This document shows positions 25,241-34,693 of a stretch of DNA of 64,000 nucleotides, piece by piece. Numbering within the stretch: the first letter of the stretch is position 1; each line of letters starts with the position of its first letter. Under the pieces are notes generated by a model. The model was given only the letters and a program-made list of their open reading frames with translations. It made no database searches and was not told where the DNA came from. Both the position numbers and the translations under genes were made by a program. Origin of the DNA: Halolamina pelagica (GTDB taxonomy: Archaea; Halobacteriota; Halobacteria; Halobacteriales; Haloferacaceae); assembly GCF_900115675.1 (NCBI RefSeq), contig NZ_FOXI01000001.1:310001-374000 (forward strand). The letters are read 5' to 3'.

Positions 25241-25283
25241 TGTCCCGACGTTCCGGGTTCGCGGGGGTAAGAGTTCCTACTGA

Positions 25284-25354
25284 CCCCCCGCTGGCGAACA
25301 GGGGGTGCTTTCCGTCCCGGAGCGACACACCCCACGATCGCTCCCCGCTCCGGG
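25284..25354. other. Structured intergenic segment with two stem-loops
   Basis: CCCCC/GGGGG arms (25285-25289 and 25301-25305) are followed by perfect eight-base arms CCCGGAGC (25316-25323) and GCTCCGGG (25347-25354). The segment lies in the 194-base gap between the ABC exporter end and the small membrane gene start. It could terminate the exporter transcript or act in the leader of the downstream genes. Confidence 0.35.
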
Positions 25355-25434
25355 TCGCTCTCAGACCACGGTGCGGGTGGTCGCCCCATCGTAGTTGAAA
25401 GATAGGCCGCAGGGAGTTTGCAGGTTTCGCCGGA

Positions 25435-27390
25435 TCAGTCGTCGTCCGCGTCGGCGTCTTCGAGCATGTCCGTCCGTTCGGCCGCCCGTTCGCGGGCCCG
25501 CTGAACGAACTCGTCGGGGAGGTCGTCGATCTCGCCGGCCTGGACGCCCCAGAGCTTGGCGTAGAGCCCGTCGGTCTCGATGAGTTCGTCGTGGTCGCCC
25601 CGTTCGACGATCTCGCCGTCCTCCAGCACGAGGATCTGGTCGGCGTCCCGAACCGTCGAGAGCCGGTGGGCGATCACGAACGTCGTGCGGTCCTCGCTCA
25701 GCCGGTCGAGGCTGCGCTGGATCAGCATCTCGGTCTCGGTGTCAACCGCGCTGGTTGCCTCGTCGAGCACGAGGATCTCGGGGTCCTGCAGGATCGTTCG
25801 CGCGATCGAGAGCCGTTGCTGCTGGCCGCCGGAGAGCTTCACGCCGCGCTCGCCGATCCGGGTGTCGTAGCCCTGCGGGAGCGACTCGATGAACTCGTGT
25901 GCCTCAGCGGCTTTCGCGGCGTCGACGACCGCCTCGCGGTCGGCGTCGAAGCGGCCGTAACGGATGTTCTCGGCGACGGTGCCGTCGAACAGGAACGTCG
26001 ACTGCGAGACGTAGCCGATCGTCGAGCGCAGGCTCTCCAGCGACAGGTTCCGCACGTCGTGGCCGTCGATGCGGACCTCGCCGTCGACGGGATCGTAGAG
26101 CCGCATCAGCAGTTTGAGGAGCGTCGACTTCCCGGCCCCCGTGGGCCCGACGAAGGCGACGGTCTCGCCGGGTTCGGCCTCGAAGTTCACGTCCTCCAGC
26201 ACCATCTCCTCGGGCTCGTCGTCCTCGACGCCCATGTAGCCGAAGTCGACGTGGTCGTACTCGACGCGTCCCTCGGGGTCGTCGAGGGCGACTGGGTCCT
26301 CGGCCTCGGTGATCATCGACGGGATGTCCATCAGCCCGAAGATGCGCTCGCTGGAGGCCTTGGCGTTCTCGTACTGGTCGACGATGTTCGACACCTGCGA
26401 CAGCGGCGTGACGAACCGCTGGGTCATGAAGAGGAACGTGACGAACTCCCCGGTGTCGAGATCGCCGGTGAGCATCCACGGCGCCTCGCCCTGGAAGATC
26501 CAGAGGCCGCCGACGATGAACGTCACCGCGAAGGAGAGCCCGGCCAGCATCTCCATCCCCGGGCGGTAGACGTAGTTGAGCCGCAGCACCGCCATCGTGT
26601 CCCGGAAGTAGCGCCAGGAGGCGCCCTCGACGCGCTCGGTCTCGTAGGACTCGGTGCCGCTAGTTTTGACCAGTTCGACGCCCGAGAGCGCGTTCTCCAG
26701 GCGCGTGTTGAGGTTGCCGACGCTGGCCCGCCGATCGACGTAGCGAGGCTCGACGGCCTTCATGAACCAGACCGTCAGTCCGAACAGCGCGGGCACCGCC
26801 ACGAGCGTCACGAGCGCGAGCTGCCAGTTGAGCGAGAACAGGATGAACGCGATCCCGAGGATCATCACCGAGAGCCGCACCGAGTTCTGGAGCCCGTTGT
26901 CGAGGAAGTTCTCCAGGTTGTTGGCGTCGTTGTTCAGCACCGACATGACCTCGCCGGTCTGCTTGTCGTCGAAGAAGGTCATGTCCAGCCGCTGCATCGT
27001 GGAGAAGCTGTCCGTCCGGACGGCGTGCATCACGCGATGGGCGAAGTTGTTGGCGGCGACGCCGTAGACCCACGTGAACAGGCCGGTCACGACGAACGCG
27101 ACGACGATCACCTGCACCGAGAACCAGAACTGGACGCCGTCGGCGGTCGGGAGCCACGCGTTCGGCACCAGCGGGAGCGTGTACGGCGAGTCGCCGTCGA
27201 TCACGCTGTCGATCGCCACCCCCAGCACGAGCGGCGGGAGCAGGCTCGCACCCCGGCCGATGACGTTCGCGATCATCCCGACGACCATCCACTTCAGTCG
27301 CCCGGGGCCGTACTCCATGAACAGCCGATAGAGCGGTCGCTCGACGCGCTCGCGGTAGACGTCGAACACACTCCCCTCTTCCGCACTCAT
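25435..27390 (-). CDS. ABC exporter, fused permease and ATPase (MsbA/multidrug type)
   Basis: 651 aa. The ATG at 27390 was chosen; the longest frame adds 45 non-conserved residues. The first 350 residues hold six membrane segments with type I exporter features, such as 'MSVLNNDANNLENFLDNGLQ'. The ATPase has Walker A 'GPTGAGKST', 'YVSQSTFLFDGTVAENIRYG', signature 'LSGGQQQRLSIARTIL', Walker B 'ILVLDEATSAVD' and 'VIAHRLSTV'. It works as a homodimer exporting lipids, drugs or peptides. The acidic C-terminal tail is a halophile trait. Confidence 0.9.
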   Translation of the reverse strand: MSAEEGSVFDVYRERVERPLYRLFMEYGPGRLKWMVVGMIANVIGRGASLLPPLVLGVAIDSVIDGDSPYTLPLVPNAWLPTADGVQFWFSVQVIVVAFVVTGLFTWVYGVAANNFAHRVMHAVRTDSFSTMQRLDMTFFDDKQTGEVMSVLNNDANNLENFLDNGLQNSVRLSVMILGIAFILFSLNWQLALVTLVAVPALFGLTVWFMKAVEPRYVDRRASVGNLNTRLENALSGVELVKTSGTESYETERVEGASWRYFRDTMAVLRLNYVYRPGMEMLAGLSFAVTFIVGGLWIFQGEAPWMLTGDLDTGEFVTFLFMTQRFVTPLSQVSNIVDQYENAKASSERIFGLMDIPSMITEAEDPVALDDPEGRVEYDHVDFGYMGVEDDEPEEMVLEDVNFEAEPGETVAFVGPTGAGKSTLLKLLMRLYDPVDGEVRIDGHDVRNLSLESLRSTIGYVSQSTFLFDGTVAENIRYGRFDADREAVVDAAKAAEAHEFIESLPQGYDTRIGERGVKLSGGQQQRLSIARTILQDPEILVLDEATSAVDTETEMLIQRSLDRLSEDRTTFVIAHRLSTVRDADQILVLEDGEIVERGDHDELIETDGLYAKLWGVQAGEIDDLPDEFVQRARERAAERTDMLEDADADDD

Positions 27391-27511
27391 TACGAAGCGA
27401 AACCCATCGGCCCCAAAAGAACCCATCGAAGCCGGACCTCGGACGGCGGTCGTCGGCGCCGCCGTCGTTCGAACCCACGACGCTAAGACCCTCGCGCTGC
27501 GTGGCTGGGGC

Positions 27512-28081
27512 ATGGAGCGTCTCACCGTGGGGACGGTGGTCTATCGCCCCGCCGAGGAGGTGTACGAGTTCCTCAGGGAGTTCCCGGGGTACGCGAACTA
27601 CTCCGAGTACCTCGACCGGGTCGACGAGCTCGATCCCGCCTCCGGCGAGCGCGCCCGCTACGCGCTGCGGTTCGCGTGGTGGAAACTCGAGTACACCGCG
27701 CGGTCGGCGGTCACCGAACTGGTCGAGAACGAACGAATCGAGTGGGAGCTACTGGGTGATTTCGACGCCGGCGGCCGCTGGCTGGTCGCCGAGTGCGACC
27801 TCCCCGAGGACGCCCCCGAGTGGGCGGAGACGGCGACGGCGGTTCGGTTCGAGGTGGAGTACGCCCCGGAGACCGCTCACTCCGGGCTCGTCGACCTCCC
27901 GCGACTGGTGTCGCTCGACCGGGTGATCGAGAAGGTGAAGCCGCTGATCGAGCGGGAGGCCGAGACCGTCGTCGAGCGTGCGGTCGCCGACCTCGAGGGC
28001 GAGCGGCGATCGGTCGAGTTGACCGTCGAGACGGGCGACGGCGCGGAACACGCGCCGTTCCCTCCCGAAGAGAAAGGGTGA
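27512..28081 (+). CDS. SRPBCC/COQ10-type lipid-binding protein
   Basis: 189 aa. 'VGTVVYRPAEEVYEFLREFPGYANYSEYLDRV' opens the START-like fold of the COQ10/RatA group, which bind polyprenyl quinones or other hydrophobic ligands in a deep cavity. The last 30 residues are a charged tail. It lies 39 bases before trkA and may share its transcript. In haloarchaea a role in menaquinone handling would be a guess. Confidence 0.75.
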   Translation: MERLTVGTVVYRPAEEVYEFLREFPGYANYSEYLDRVDELDPASGERARYALRFAWWKLEYTARSAVTELVENERIEWELLGDFDAGGRWLVAECDLPEDAPEWAETATAVRFEVEYAPETAHSGLVDLPRLVSLDRVIEKVKPLIEREAETVVERAVADLEGERRSVELTVETGDGAEHAPFPPEEKG

Positions 28082-28120
28082 TACGGTGTCGGTTTGTGGT
28101 TTCGAGCGAGTGAGTAATCC

Positions 28121-29455
28121 GTGCGCGTGATCATCGTCGGCGCCGGTCAGGTGGGAGAGAGCATCGCTGCCGACCTGAGCGACGCCCACGACGTGGTGAT
28201 CGTCGAGCAGGACCCGGACCGCGTCGAGGAGCTCAACTACAGCCTCGACGTGCTCGCGGTGGAGGGTGACGGGACGAACGTCACGACGCTCGACGAGGTC
28301 GACGTAGCGGACGCGGACATGGTGATCGCCTCGACCGACGACGACGAGACGAACATCGTCATCTGTTCGACGGTGAAAGCCGTCTCGGACGCGTTCACCA
28401 TCGCCCGCGTGAAGAACACCGAGTACCTCCGGACCTGGCGGCGGTCGACGACCGCCTTCGGGATCGACTTCATGGTCTGTACGTACCTGCTGGCCGCGGA
28501 GTCGATCGTGCGCGTCGTCGGCCTGCCCGCGGCGCGCGACGCGGACACGTTCGCCGACGGGCGCGTCGAGATGGCGGAGTTCGACGTCGACTCGGGATCG
28601 CCGGTAGCCGGGCAGACCGTGGCGGAGGCCGACACCTACGACTCCCTGACGTTCGCCGCGGTGGTCCGCGACGAGGAGATGCTGATCCCCACCGGGGGCA
28701 CCGACATCCGGGCCGGCGATCGGCTGGTGGTCATCGGCACCCCGCGAAGCGTCCGCTCGTTCGCCGGGGACGTGGCGCCCGAGGAGGACGCCCTCTCCGG
28801 CGACGTGGTGATCATCGGCGGCAGCGAGATCGGCTACCACGTCGCGCGGATGCTCTCGGATCGGGGCATCTCCGCGCGCCTGATCGAGCAGGACACCGAG
28901 CGCGCGCGGTGGTTGGCCGAGAAGCTCCCCGACACGATGGTGATGGAGACCGACGCCACCGACATCGAGTTCCTCGAACGCGAACACGTCGGTGACGCCG
29001 AGGTCGTCGTCGCCGCGCTGGACTCCGACGAGAAGAACTTGCTCGCGTCGCTACTGGCCCAGCGGGTCGGCGCCGAACGCAGCGTCGCCGTGATCGACCA
29101 GGCTGACTACGTCGACCTGTTCGAGGCCGTCGGGATCGACGTGGGGATCAACCCCCGCGAGGTCGTCGCCGAGGAGATCACGAGGTTCACCCGCGACGGT
29201 GGGGCCGAGAACATCGCGCTGATCGAGAACGGGCGGGCGGAGGTCCTGGAGATCGAGATCACGTCCGACAGTCCGCTGGTGGGCGAGCCCATCCGCGAGT
29301 CGGTCCAGTCGCTCCCGGCCGACGTGGTCATCGGCGCCATCACCCGCCAGGGGGAGTACGTCGTCCCGCGGGGCGAGACGGTGATCGAGTCCGGCGACCA
29401 CGTCGTGCTGTTCGTCGACAGCGAGCACGCGGACGACGTGTCGTCCCGCCTATAG
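28121..29455 (+). CDS. trkA: Trk potassium uptake regulatory subunit TrkA
   Basis: 444 aa from a GTG. Two tandem RCK units: 'VIIVGAGQVGESIAADLSD' (residues 3-21) and 'VVIIGGSEIGYHVARMLSD' (about 228-246) are the NAD(H)/nucleotide-binding Rossmann folds. Each is followed by a TrkA_C domain (for example 'SPLVGEPIRESVQSLPADVVIGAI'). It forms a cytoplasmic gating ring under the TrkH channel encoded 53 bases downstream. Potassium uptake is central for the salt-in strategy of haloarchaea. Confidence 0.93.
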   Translation: MRVIIVGAGQVGESIAADLSDAHDVVIVEQDPDRVEELNYSLDVLAVEGDGTNVTTLDEVDVADADMVIASTDDDETNIVICSTVKAVSDAFTIARVKNTEYLRTWRRSTTAFGIDFMVCTYLLAAESIVRVVGLPAARDADTFADGRVEMAEFDVDSGSPVAGQTVAEADTYDSLTFAAVVRDEEMLIPTGGTDIRAGDRLVVIGTPRSVRSFAGDVAPEEDALSGDVVIIGGSEIGYHVARMLSDRGISARLIEQDTERARWLAEKLPDTMVMETDATDIEFLEREHVGDAEVVVAALDSDEKNLLASLLAQRVGAERSVAVIDQADYVDLFEAVGIDVGINPREVVAEEITRFTRDGGAENIALIENGRAEVLEIEITSDSPLVGEPIRESVQSLPADVVIGAITRQGEYVVPRGETVIESGDHVVLFVDSEHADDVSSRL

Positions 29456-29508
29456 CCGTCGTCGAAACAGTAGTTTGAAGCGTCGTAGGGGTTTTCCTCC
29501 GGGCAACC

Positions 29509-31113
29509 GTGTCGATACGCGTCGACTATCGTGCCAGTCTGAGCCTCGTCGGGACGGTGCTGAAGTACCTCTCCGTCCCGCTACTCGTCCCAGTAGTCGT
29601 CGCGCTCGTGTACGGCGAGACGCTCGCACCCTTCCTGCCGACGATGGCCGTGACGTTCCTGGTCGGTACCGGGCTCGAACGGCTCCGTCCCGATCCGGAC
29701 ATCCGGGCCCGTGAGGGGTTCCTGATGGTCGCGACGACGTGGATCGCCGTCGCGCTGGTCGGGACGCTCCCGTACCTCATCGAGGCCCACGGGATCCCCC
29801 TGCTGGTGGAGCCGATCCACCCCGGATCGACGCTCGGCAACCCCGCGAACGCCCTGTTCGAGGCGATGTCCGGGTTCACCACGACCGGCGCAACCGTGCT
29901 GGGGAGCATCAACGTCACCGATCACACCCGGGGCGTGATGATCTGGCGCCAGCTCACCCAGTGGCTGGGCGGGATGGGGATCGTCGTGCTCGCGGTCGCG
30001 ATCCTCCCCGAACTCTCCGTCGGCGGCGCGCAGTTGATGGACGCCGAAGCCCCCGGCCCCGGCATCGAGAAGCTGACGCCGAAGATCGCCGAGACCGCCC
30101 GCGTGCTCTGGGGCGCGTACTTCGTGATCACCGTCGTCGAGATCCTGCTGCTGTCCGGGCTGGACCTGGCCGGGATGGCCGGCCCGAACATGGACGCCTA
30201 CAACGCCGTCGCCCACGGGCTGACGACGATGCCCACCGGCGGGTTCTCGCCGCAGGCCCGCTCGATCGAGGCGTTCTCCGCCGCCGTCCAGTGGGTGATC
30301 ATCCCCTTCATGGTGATCGCGGGCACCAACTTCGCGCTCGTCTGGCACGCGGTCTCGGGGTCGCCGGGGAAGGTCTGGCGGGACACGGAGTTCCGCGGGT
30401 TCCTGGGGGCGATGGCGGTGCTGACGGCGATCATCACCGGCCTGCTGTTCACGGGCGGCTTCGCTGCCGGCGTTCCCGAGGGCGCGACGTTCGACGCCGC
30501 TTACCTGCAGGAGTACGCGACGACGCTCACGGGGACCCTCGAACCGTCGCTGCGCCACGCGCTGTTCCAGGCGGTGTCGATCGTGACGACGACGGGGTAC
30601 GCCAGCATGGACTTCGACGTGTGGGGCGCGCCGGCGCAGTACGCCCTGCTGTTCGCCATGTTCGTCGGCGGCTCGGCGGGATCGACCGGCGGGAGCGTGA
30701 AGGTCATCAGGTGGATCGTCGTGGCGAAAGTGATCCGCCGCGAACTGTTCACCAGCGCCCACCCCGAGGCGGTCCGACCCGTCCGGCTGGGCGGGAACAC
30801 CCTCGACGACCGTGCGATCCGTGGCATCCTCTCGTTCACGCTGTTCTACATCACGATCTTCTTCCTCGCGTCGTTCGTCCTGTTCCTCGACACGACGCGT
30901 GCCGGCGTCGACTTCACCGTACTGGAGGTGATCTCCGGCACCGCGTCGACGCTGGGCAACGTCGGGCCGGCGTTCTACCGCCTCGGCCCGATGGGGAGCT
31001 ACCTCGGGTTCCCGGACAGTTCGAAGCTGTTCATGGTGGTGCTGATGTGGGCCGGGCGACTCGAGATCCTGCCGCTGCTGGTCTGTCTCACGCCGGAGTA
31101 CTGGCGGCGATAA
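29509..31113 (+). CDS. trkH: Trk potassium uptake membrane subunit TrkH
   Basis: 534 aa from a GTG. About ten to twelve membrane segments with four pore-loop repeats: 'AMSGFTTTGATVL', 'GLTTMPTGGFSP', 'SIVTTTGYASMDF' and 'GTASTLGNVGPAFY' carry the filter glycines. 'GGSAGSTGGSVKVIR' is the intramembrane gating loop typical of TrkH. It moves K+ inward, gated by TrkA. Confidence 0.93.
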   Translation: MSIRVDYRASLSLVGTVLKYLSVPLLVPVVVALVYGETLAPFLPTMAVTFLVGTGLERLRPDPDIRAREGFLMVATTWIAVALVGTLPYLIEAHGIPLLVEPIHPGSTLGNPANALFEAMSGFTTTGATVLGSINVTDHTRGVMIWRQLTQWLGGMGIVVLAVAILPELSVGGAQLMDAEAPGPGIEKLTPKIAETARVLWGAYFVITVVEILLLSGLDLAGMAGPNMDAYNAVAHGLTTMPTGGFSPQARSIEAFSAAVQWVIIPFMVIAGTNFALVWHAVSGSPGKVWRDTEFRGFLGAMAVLTAIITGLLFTGGFAAGVPEGATFDAAYLQEYATTLTGTLEPSLRHALFQAVSIVTTTGYASMDFDVWGAPAQYALLFAMFVGGSAGSTGGSVKVIRWIVVAKVIRRELFTSAHPEAVRPVRLGGNTLDDRAIRGILSFTLFYITIFFLASFVLFLDTTRAGVDFTVLEVISGTASTLGNVGPAFYRLGPMGSYLGFPDSSKLFMVVLMWAGRLEILPLLVCLTPEYWRR

Positions 31114-31133
31114 GGCTGCGGCCCCCGGCCGGG

Positions 31134-32756
31134 CTACGCCGCCTCGGGCTCCTCGTCGAGGTCTTCGATCTCCGAACCCGGCGCGTTCAGCTTGAACCGG
31201 TCGACGGCGTTCTCGGCTTTGGACTTCCCCGCGTAGCCCTCGCTGCCGGTGGCGACGATCTGGCCGTTGCGGTGGCGGAGCCGCCAGCGGAACTCGCCCG
31301 CGTTGTCCTCGTACACCTCGAACGCCGCGGGGCCGATGTCAAGCACGTCGGCCTCGGGGGCGTACTCCCGCACGCGCTCGACGGCGTCTTCGACGCCAGA
31401 CTTCCGGCTGTACCCCTCGCCGCCGTCGGCGACGATCTGCCCGTTGGCGGCCTTGAGTCGCCAGCGGTGTTCCCCCGCACTGTCCTCGTAGGTCTCGAAC
31501 GTCAGCTCGTCGATCCCCTCGCGGATGCGGTCGACCGCACGGCGGGCGTCGCGGCGGCGGGTGTACCCCTCGCCGCCGTCGGCGAGCACGTTCCCGTTCC
31601 GGTGGACGAGCCGCCAGCGCCACTCGTCGGCGGCGTCCCGGTAGATCTCGAACCCGGTCGGGTCGACCCGGAGGTAGTCCGCGGGACCGGCGTGGGCCTG
31701 GACGCGCTCGATCGCGTCGCGGGCGTCCCGGCGACGGGTGTACCCTTCGCCGGCGTCGGCGACGATGTTACCGTTGTCGTGGCGGAGCCGCCAGCGGAAC
31801 TCGCCCGCGTTGTCCTCGTACAGCTCGAACGTCGTCTGGGGCTCGGTCTCGTCGGGCAGTTCGAACGTCTCGCCGGCGTCGGCGAGTTCGGCCTCGGACT
31901 CGATGCGGAGCACCGTCGCCCCCAGCGCGTTGTTCCGGACGCTCTTGATCCCGTTCTGGGCGTTGTGTCGCTGCGTGTACCCCTCCCCGCTCGTCGCGAT
32001 GATCTGGCCGTTGCGGTGGCGGAGCCGCCAGCGGTGTTCGCCCGCCTTGTCCTCGAAGAGTTCGAACCGCGCCTGACTCGTCTGGTGTTCCCAGAGCCGT
32101 TCGATCAGTTCGTCCCGCTCGCTCTCGGTGTCGGCGAGGTCCTCCGAGAGCGCCGTCACGGCACCGCCCAGCGTGGCGACGGCGTCGTCGGACTTCGACA
32201 ACGCCCGCCTGAGTTCGGCGATCTCTGCCGCGAGGTCGGCCTCGTCGGCGGCCGTGTCCTCGAGCACGTCGTCGAGCGCCGCGAGTTCGCGCCTGAGCTC
32301 GCCCTGTTCGGTTGCGGGGGCGGGTTCGTCCAGGAGGGGCACGAACACGCCACCGGCGCCGACGACGAGCAGGCCGAGCCCGTAGATGCCGATCACCGCA
32401 GCGTTCCCGTTCCGGAGTGACCAGCCGCCGGGGAACACGACGACGAAGTAGATGACGCCGATGGCCGCGATCGTCGCGCCGACGTAGACGAGCGTCGTCG
32501 CCCGGGATCGGAGCGGCAGTCGGATGATCGGGCCGACCTGCAGCAGGATCAGTCCGACCCCGACCGCGACGATCGACAGCTGTCTGACCCCTCCCTGTGG
32601 TTCGCTCGCCAGGAACAGCAGGAGGCCGGCCACCCCGAGGACGACACCGACGACGAACAGCCAGTACCCCTGGACTTCGTCGTCGGTCTCGGGGTCGCCG
32701 ACGTGGGTTCGATACAGCGACTGGAGCGTGTTCTCGTCGGATTCGTTGGTCGTCAT
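31134..32756 (-). CDS. Membrane protein with five tandem DUF1508 (YegP/UPF0339) repeats
   Basis: 540 aa. The first 160 residues hold four or five hydrophobic segments. A short coiled coil (about 165-240; AEIAELRRALSKSDDAVATL, ESERDELIERLWEHQ) follows, then five repeats of about 55 residues to the C-terminus. Each repeat reads F-E-x-Y/F-E/R-D-x-A-x-E-x-R-W-R-L-x-x-x-N-G-x-I/V, then E-G-Y-x-x-x-x-x-x-x-x-I/V. This is the Pfam DUF1508 motif, which in bacteria usually occurs singly or as a pair. The repeats should face the cytoplasm or exterior depending on segment count. It is convergent with trkH. Function unknown. Confidence 0.85.
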   Translation of the reverse strand: MTTNESDENTLQSLYRTHVGDPETDDEVQGYWLFVVGVVLGVAGLLLFLASEPQGGVRQLSIVAVGVGLILLQVGPIIRLPLRSRATTLVYVGATIAAIGVIYFVVVFPGGWSLRNGNAAVIGIYGLGLLVVGAGGVFVPLLDEPAPATEQGELRRELAALDDVLEDTAADEADLAAEIAELRRALSKSDDAVATLGGAVTALSEDLADTESERDELIERLWEHQTSQARFELFEDKAGEHRWRLRHRNGQIIATSGEGYTQRHNAQNGIKSVRNNALGATVLRIESEAELADAGETFELPDETEPQTTFELYEDNAGEFRWRLRHDNGNIVADAGEGYTRRRDARDAIERVQAHAGPADYLRVDPTGFEIYRDAADEWRWRLVHRNGNVLADGGEGYTRRRDARRAVDRIREGIDELTFETYEDSAGEHRWRLKAANGQIVADGGEGYSRKSGVEDAVERVREYAPEADVLDIGPAAFEVYEDNAGEFRWRLRHRNGQIVATGSEGYAGKSKAENAVDRFKLNAPGSEIEDLDEEPEAA

Positions 32757-32917
32757 CGTGTCTCACGGACCTGTTGGTTCTCGGAGGGCTTATAGTTCGC
32801 CCCGGGCTCCGGCGTATCGGTTTAAAGGTGAAATATCACGATTGATCATAACGGTCTCCGGCGGGTCAGGCGCCCGAATCTCGCTGGAGGGTTGCGGTTC
32901 GAAACACGAAACGGCCA

Positions 32918-32932
32918 GCGAAACCTTCATAC
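32918..32932 (+). promoter_or_regulatory. BRE/TATA promoter of the first peptide ABC operon
   Basis: GCGAAACC (BRE) followed by TTCATAC (TATA), 28-34 bases before the ATG at 32960, so a leaderless transcript is expected. The 203-base gap 32757-32959 also holds an AT-rich patch (32821-32854) and a likely TATA box for the minus-strand DUF1508 gene near 32793-32800. Confidence 0.6.
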
Positions 32933-32959
32933 GGTCCGGACTCCGCGTCTCTACCACAC

Positions 32960-34678
32960 ATGCGATCAGATGACACGGAACGGCACTTTAGTCTCAACCG
33001 ACGTAGTTTGGTGAAGTCCCTCGGGGTCGCAGGGGTCGCGGGGCTCGCCGGCTGTCTGGGCGGCGACGGCACGGAGACGGAGGAGGGGACGCCCGCCCGT
33101 CCCGGCGGTACGACGACGCCTGCCGATCCGGAGAACGCACAGGAGGGCGGCGAACTGATCGCCTCCTTCGGCGCCGACGTGGCGCAGTTCGACCCGGCGA
33201 AGGCCGCCGACACCACCTCGGTGAAGGCGTTCGGCCTGACCTACGAGACGCTGCTCACCGTCGGCTTCGACGGCAGCATCAACAACGCGCTCGCCCACAC
33301 CTTCGAGGAGGTCGACGACGGCGTCTTCCGTGCGGAGCTGCGTGAGGGCGTGACCTTCCACAACGGGACCGAACTCACGGCGGAGGACGTTCAGGTCACC
33401 TTCGAGCGCTACGAGGGGAAGGTCAACGCGACCGACGTGTACTCGTGGTACGAGTCCTCGGAGATCATCGACGACTACACCATCGAGTTCACGCTCAAGG
33501 GCGACTACGCCCCGCTCAAGTTCGACATCTCGGCCATTCCGATCATTCCGGCCGAGGTCGAGACCGGCGACCTCGACATCACGGAGAACCCGGTCGGGAC
33601 CGGCCCCTACGAGTTCGTCGAGCACCAGCCCGACAACCTGTTCCGCATCACGCGGTACGACGACTACTGGTTCGAGGGCGACGACAGCGTGCCGGCGACG
33701 CCGCCGATCGAGGAGATCACCTACCGCGTCATCACCGAGCAGTCCGCACAGCAGGCGGCGCTCGAGGGCGGCGACATCCACCTCGCCAACACCCCGCCGG
33801 CGGCGAGCCTCGACGACTTCGCGGAGAACGAGGACTTCACGGTCAACCGCCGACTCGCCGGCGGCTACGACCTGATGTACTTCCCGACGGAAGTCGATCC
33901 CTACGGGAACGCGAAAGTCCGCCGCGGGATCTCCCGGCTGGTGCCGCGTGAGGAGATCGTCGACGCGGTGTACGAGGGACTGGGCGTCCCGGCGTACATG
34001 GCCATCTCCCAGATCTCCGCGGTGTTCGAGACCGAGGAGTGGCAGGACCTCAACGACCGACTGGGCGAGGAGTACCTCGGCTACGACCAGGAGCAGGCGA
34101 ACACGCTCCTCGAGGAGGGGTTCAACGAGGCCGGCGTCGAGCCGCCGTTCGAGACCACCATCATCGTGAACCAGAACCCCCAGCGCGTCCAGTGGGTGCA
34201 GCTGATCGCCGAGAGCCTGAACAGCACCGACTACTTCGAGGTCTCGGTCGACCAGTACGAGTGGAACACGTACGTCGGCAAGATCGCCGGCGAGTCCTCG
34301 GCCAGCAACAACGAGATCATCGCGGTCGGCTGGTCCGGCGGCTGGGACCCCGACGCGTACGTCGGTGACCTCGTCGACAGCGAGCAGTTCACGCCGAACG
34401 GGTTCAACATGGGCCACTACAAGAACGAGGAAGTGGACCAGCTGCTCGAGGAAGGGACGAGCACCTACGACCTGGACGAGCGCAACCAGATCTACAAGGA
34501 CCTCGTCGAGATCCTCGCCGAGGACGCGCCGATGACGTACATCCGGTTCGGTGAGGAGACCGACGTGTACGACAACAGCGTCGTGAAGGGCTTCCGGACC
34601 TACCCGATCAACGGCGGCGAGTTCAAGGGGATCTACTCGCCGGCGGACGGCGCGTTCACCTACCTCTCGCAGGAATAG
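32960..34678 (+). CDS. Peptide ABC transporter substrate-binding Tat lipoprotein (DppA/OppA type)
   Basis: 572 aa. Twin-arginine signal 'NRRSLVKSLGVAG' with a lipobox ending AGC at Cys32, then an acidic Thr/Gly linker. The binding fold is family 5: 'FDPAKAADTTSVKAFGLTYETL', 'LREGVTFHNGTELTAEDV', 'ENPVGTGPYEFVEH' and 'YFPTEVDPYGNAKVRRGISR'. It captures peptides (or possibly other solutes of the family, such as nickel or glycosides) outside the cell. First of five genes dppA-B-C-D-F in order. Confidence 0.92.
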   Translation: MRSDDTERHFSLNRRSLVKSLGVAGVAGLAGCLGGDGTETEEGTPARPGGTTTPADPENAQEGGELIASFGADVAQFDPAKAADTTSVKAFGLTYETLLTVGFDGSINNALAHTFEEVDDGVFRAELREGVTFHNGTELTAEDVQVTFERYEGKVNATDVYSWYESSEIIDDYTIEFTLKGDYAPLKFDISAIPIIPAEVETGDLDITENPVGTGPYEFVEHQPDNLFRITRYDDYWFEGDDSVPATPPIEEITYRVITEQSAQQAALEGGDIHLANTPPAASLDDFAENEDFTVNRRLAGGYDLMYFPTEVDPYGNAKVRRGISRLVPREEIVDAVYEGLGVPAYMAISQISAVFETEEWQDLNDRLGEEYLGYDQEQANTLLEEGFNEAGVEPPFETTIIVNQNPQRVQWVQLIAESLNSTDYFEVSVDQYEWNTYVGKIAGESSASNNEIIAVGWSGGWDPDAYVGDLVDSEQFTPNGFNMGHYKNEEVDQLLEEGTSTYDLDERNQIYKDLVEILAEDAPMTYIRFGEETDVYDNSVVKGFRTYPINGGEFKGIYSPADGAFTYLSQE

Positions 34679-34693
34679 CGACCTCCCCCCTCC

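Noticed and set aside
31160-32070. Regular DNA repeats as a CRISPR or satellite array
   Set aside because: The periodicity of about 165 bases is explained by five DUF1508 protein repeats in one frame; the DNA copies are diverged and have no spacers.
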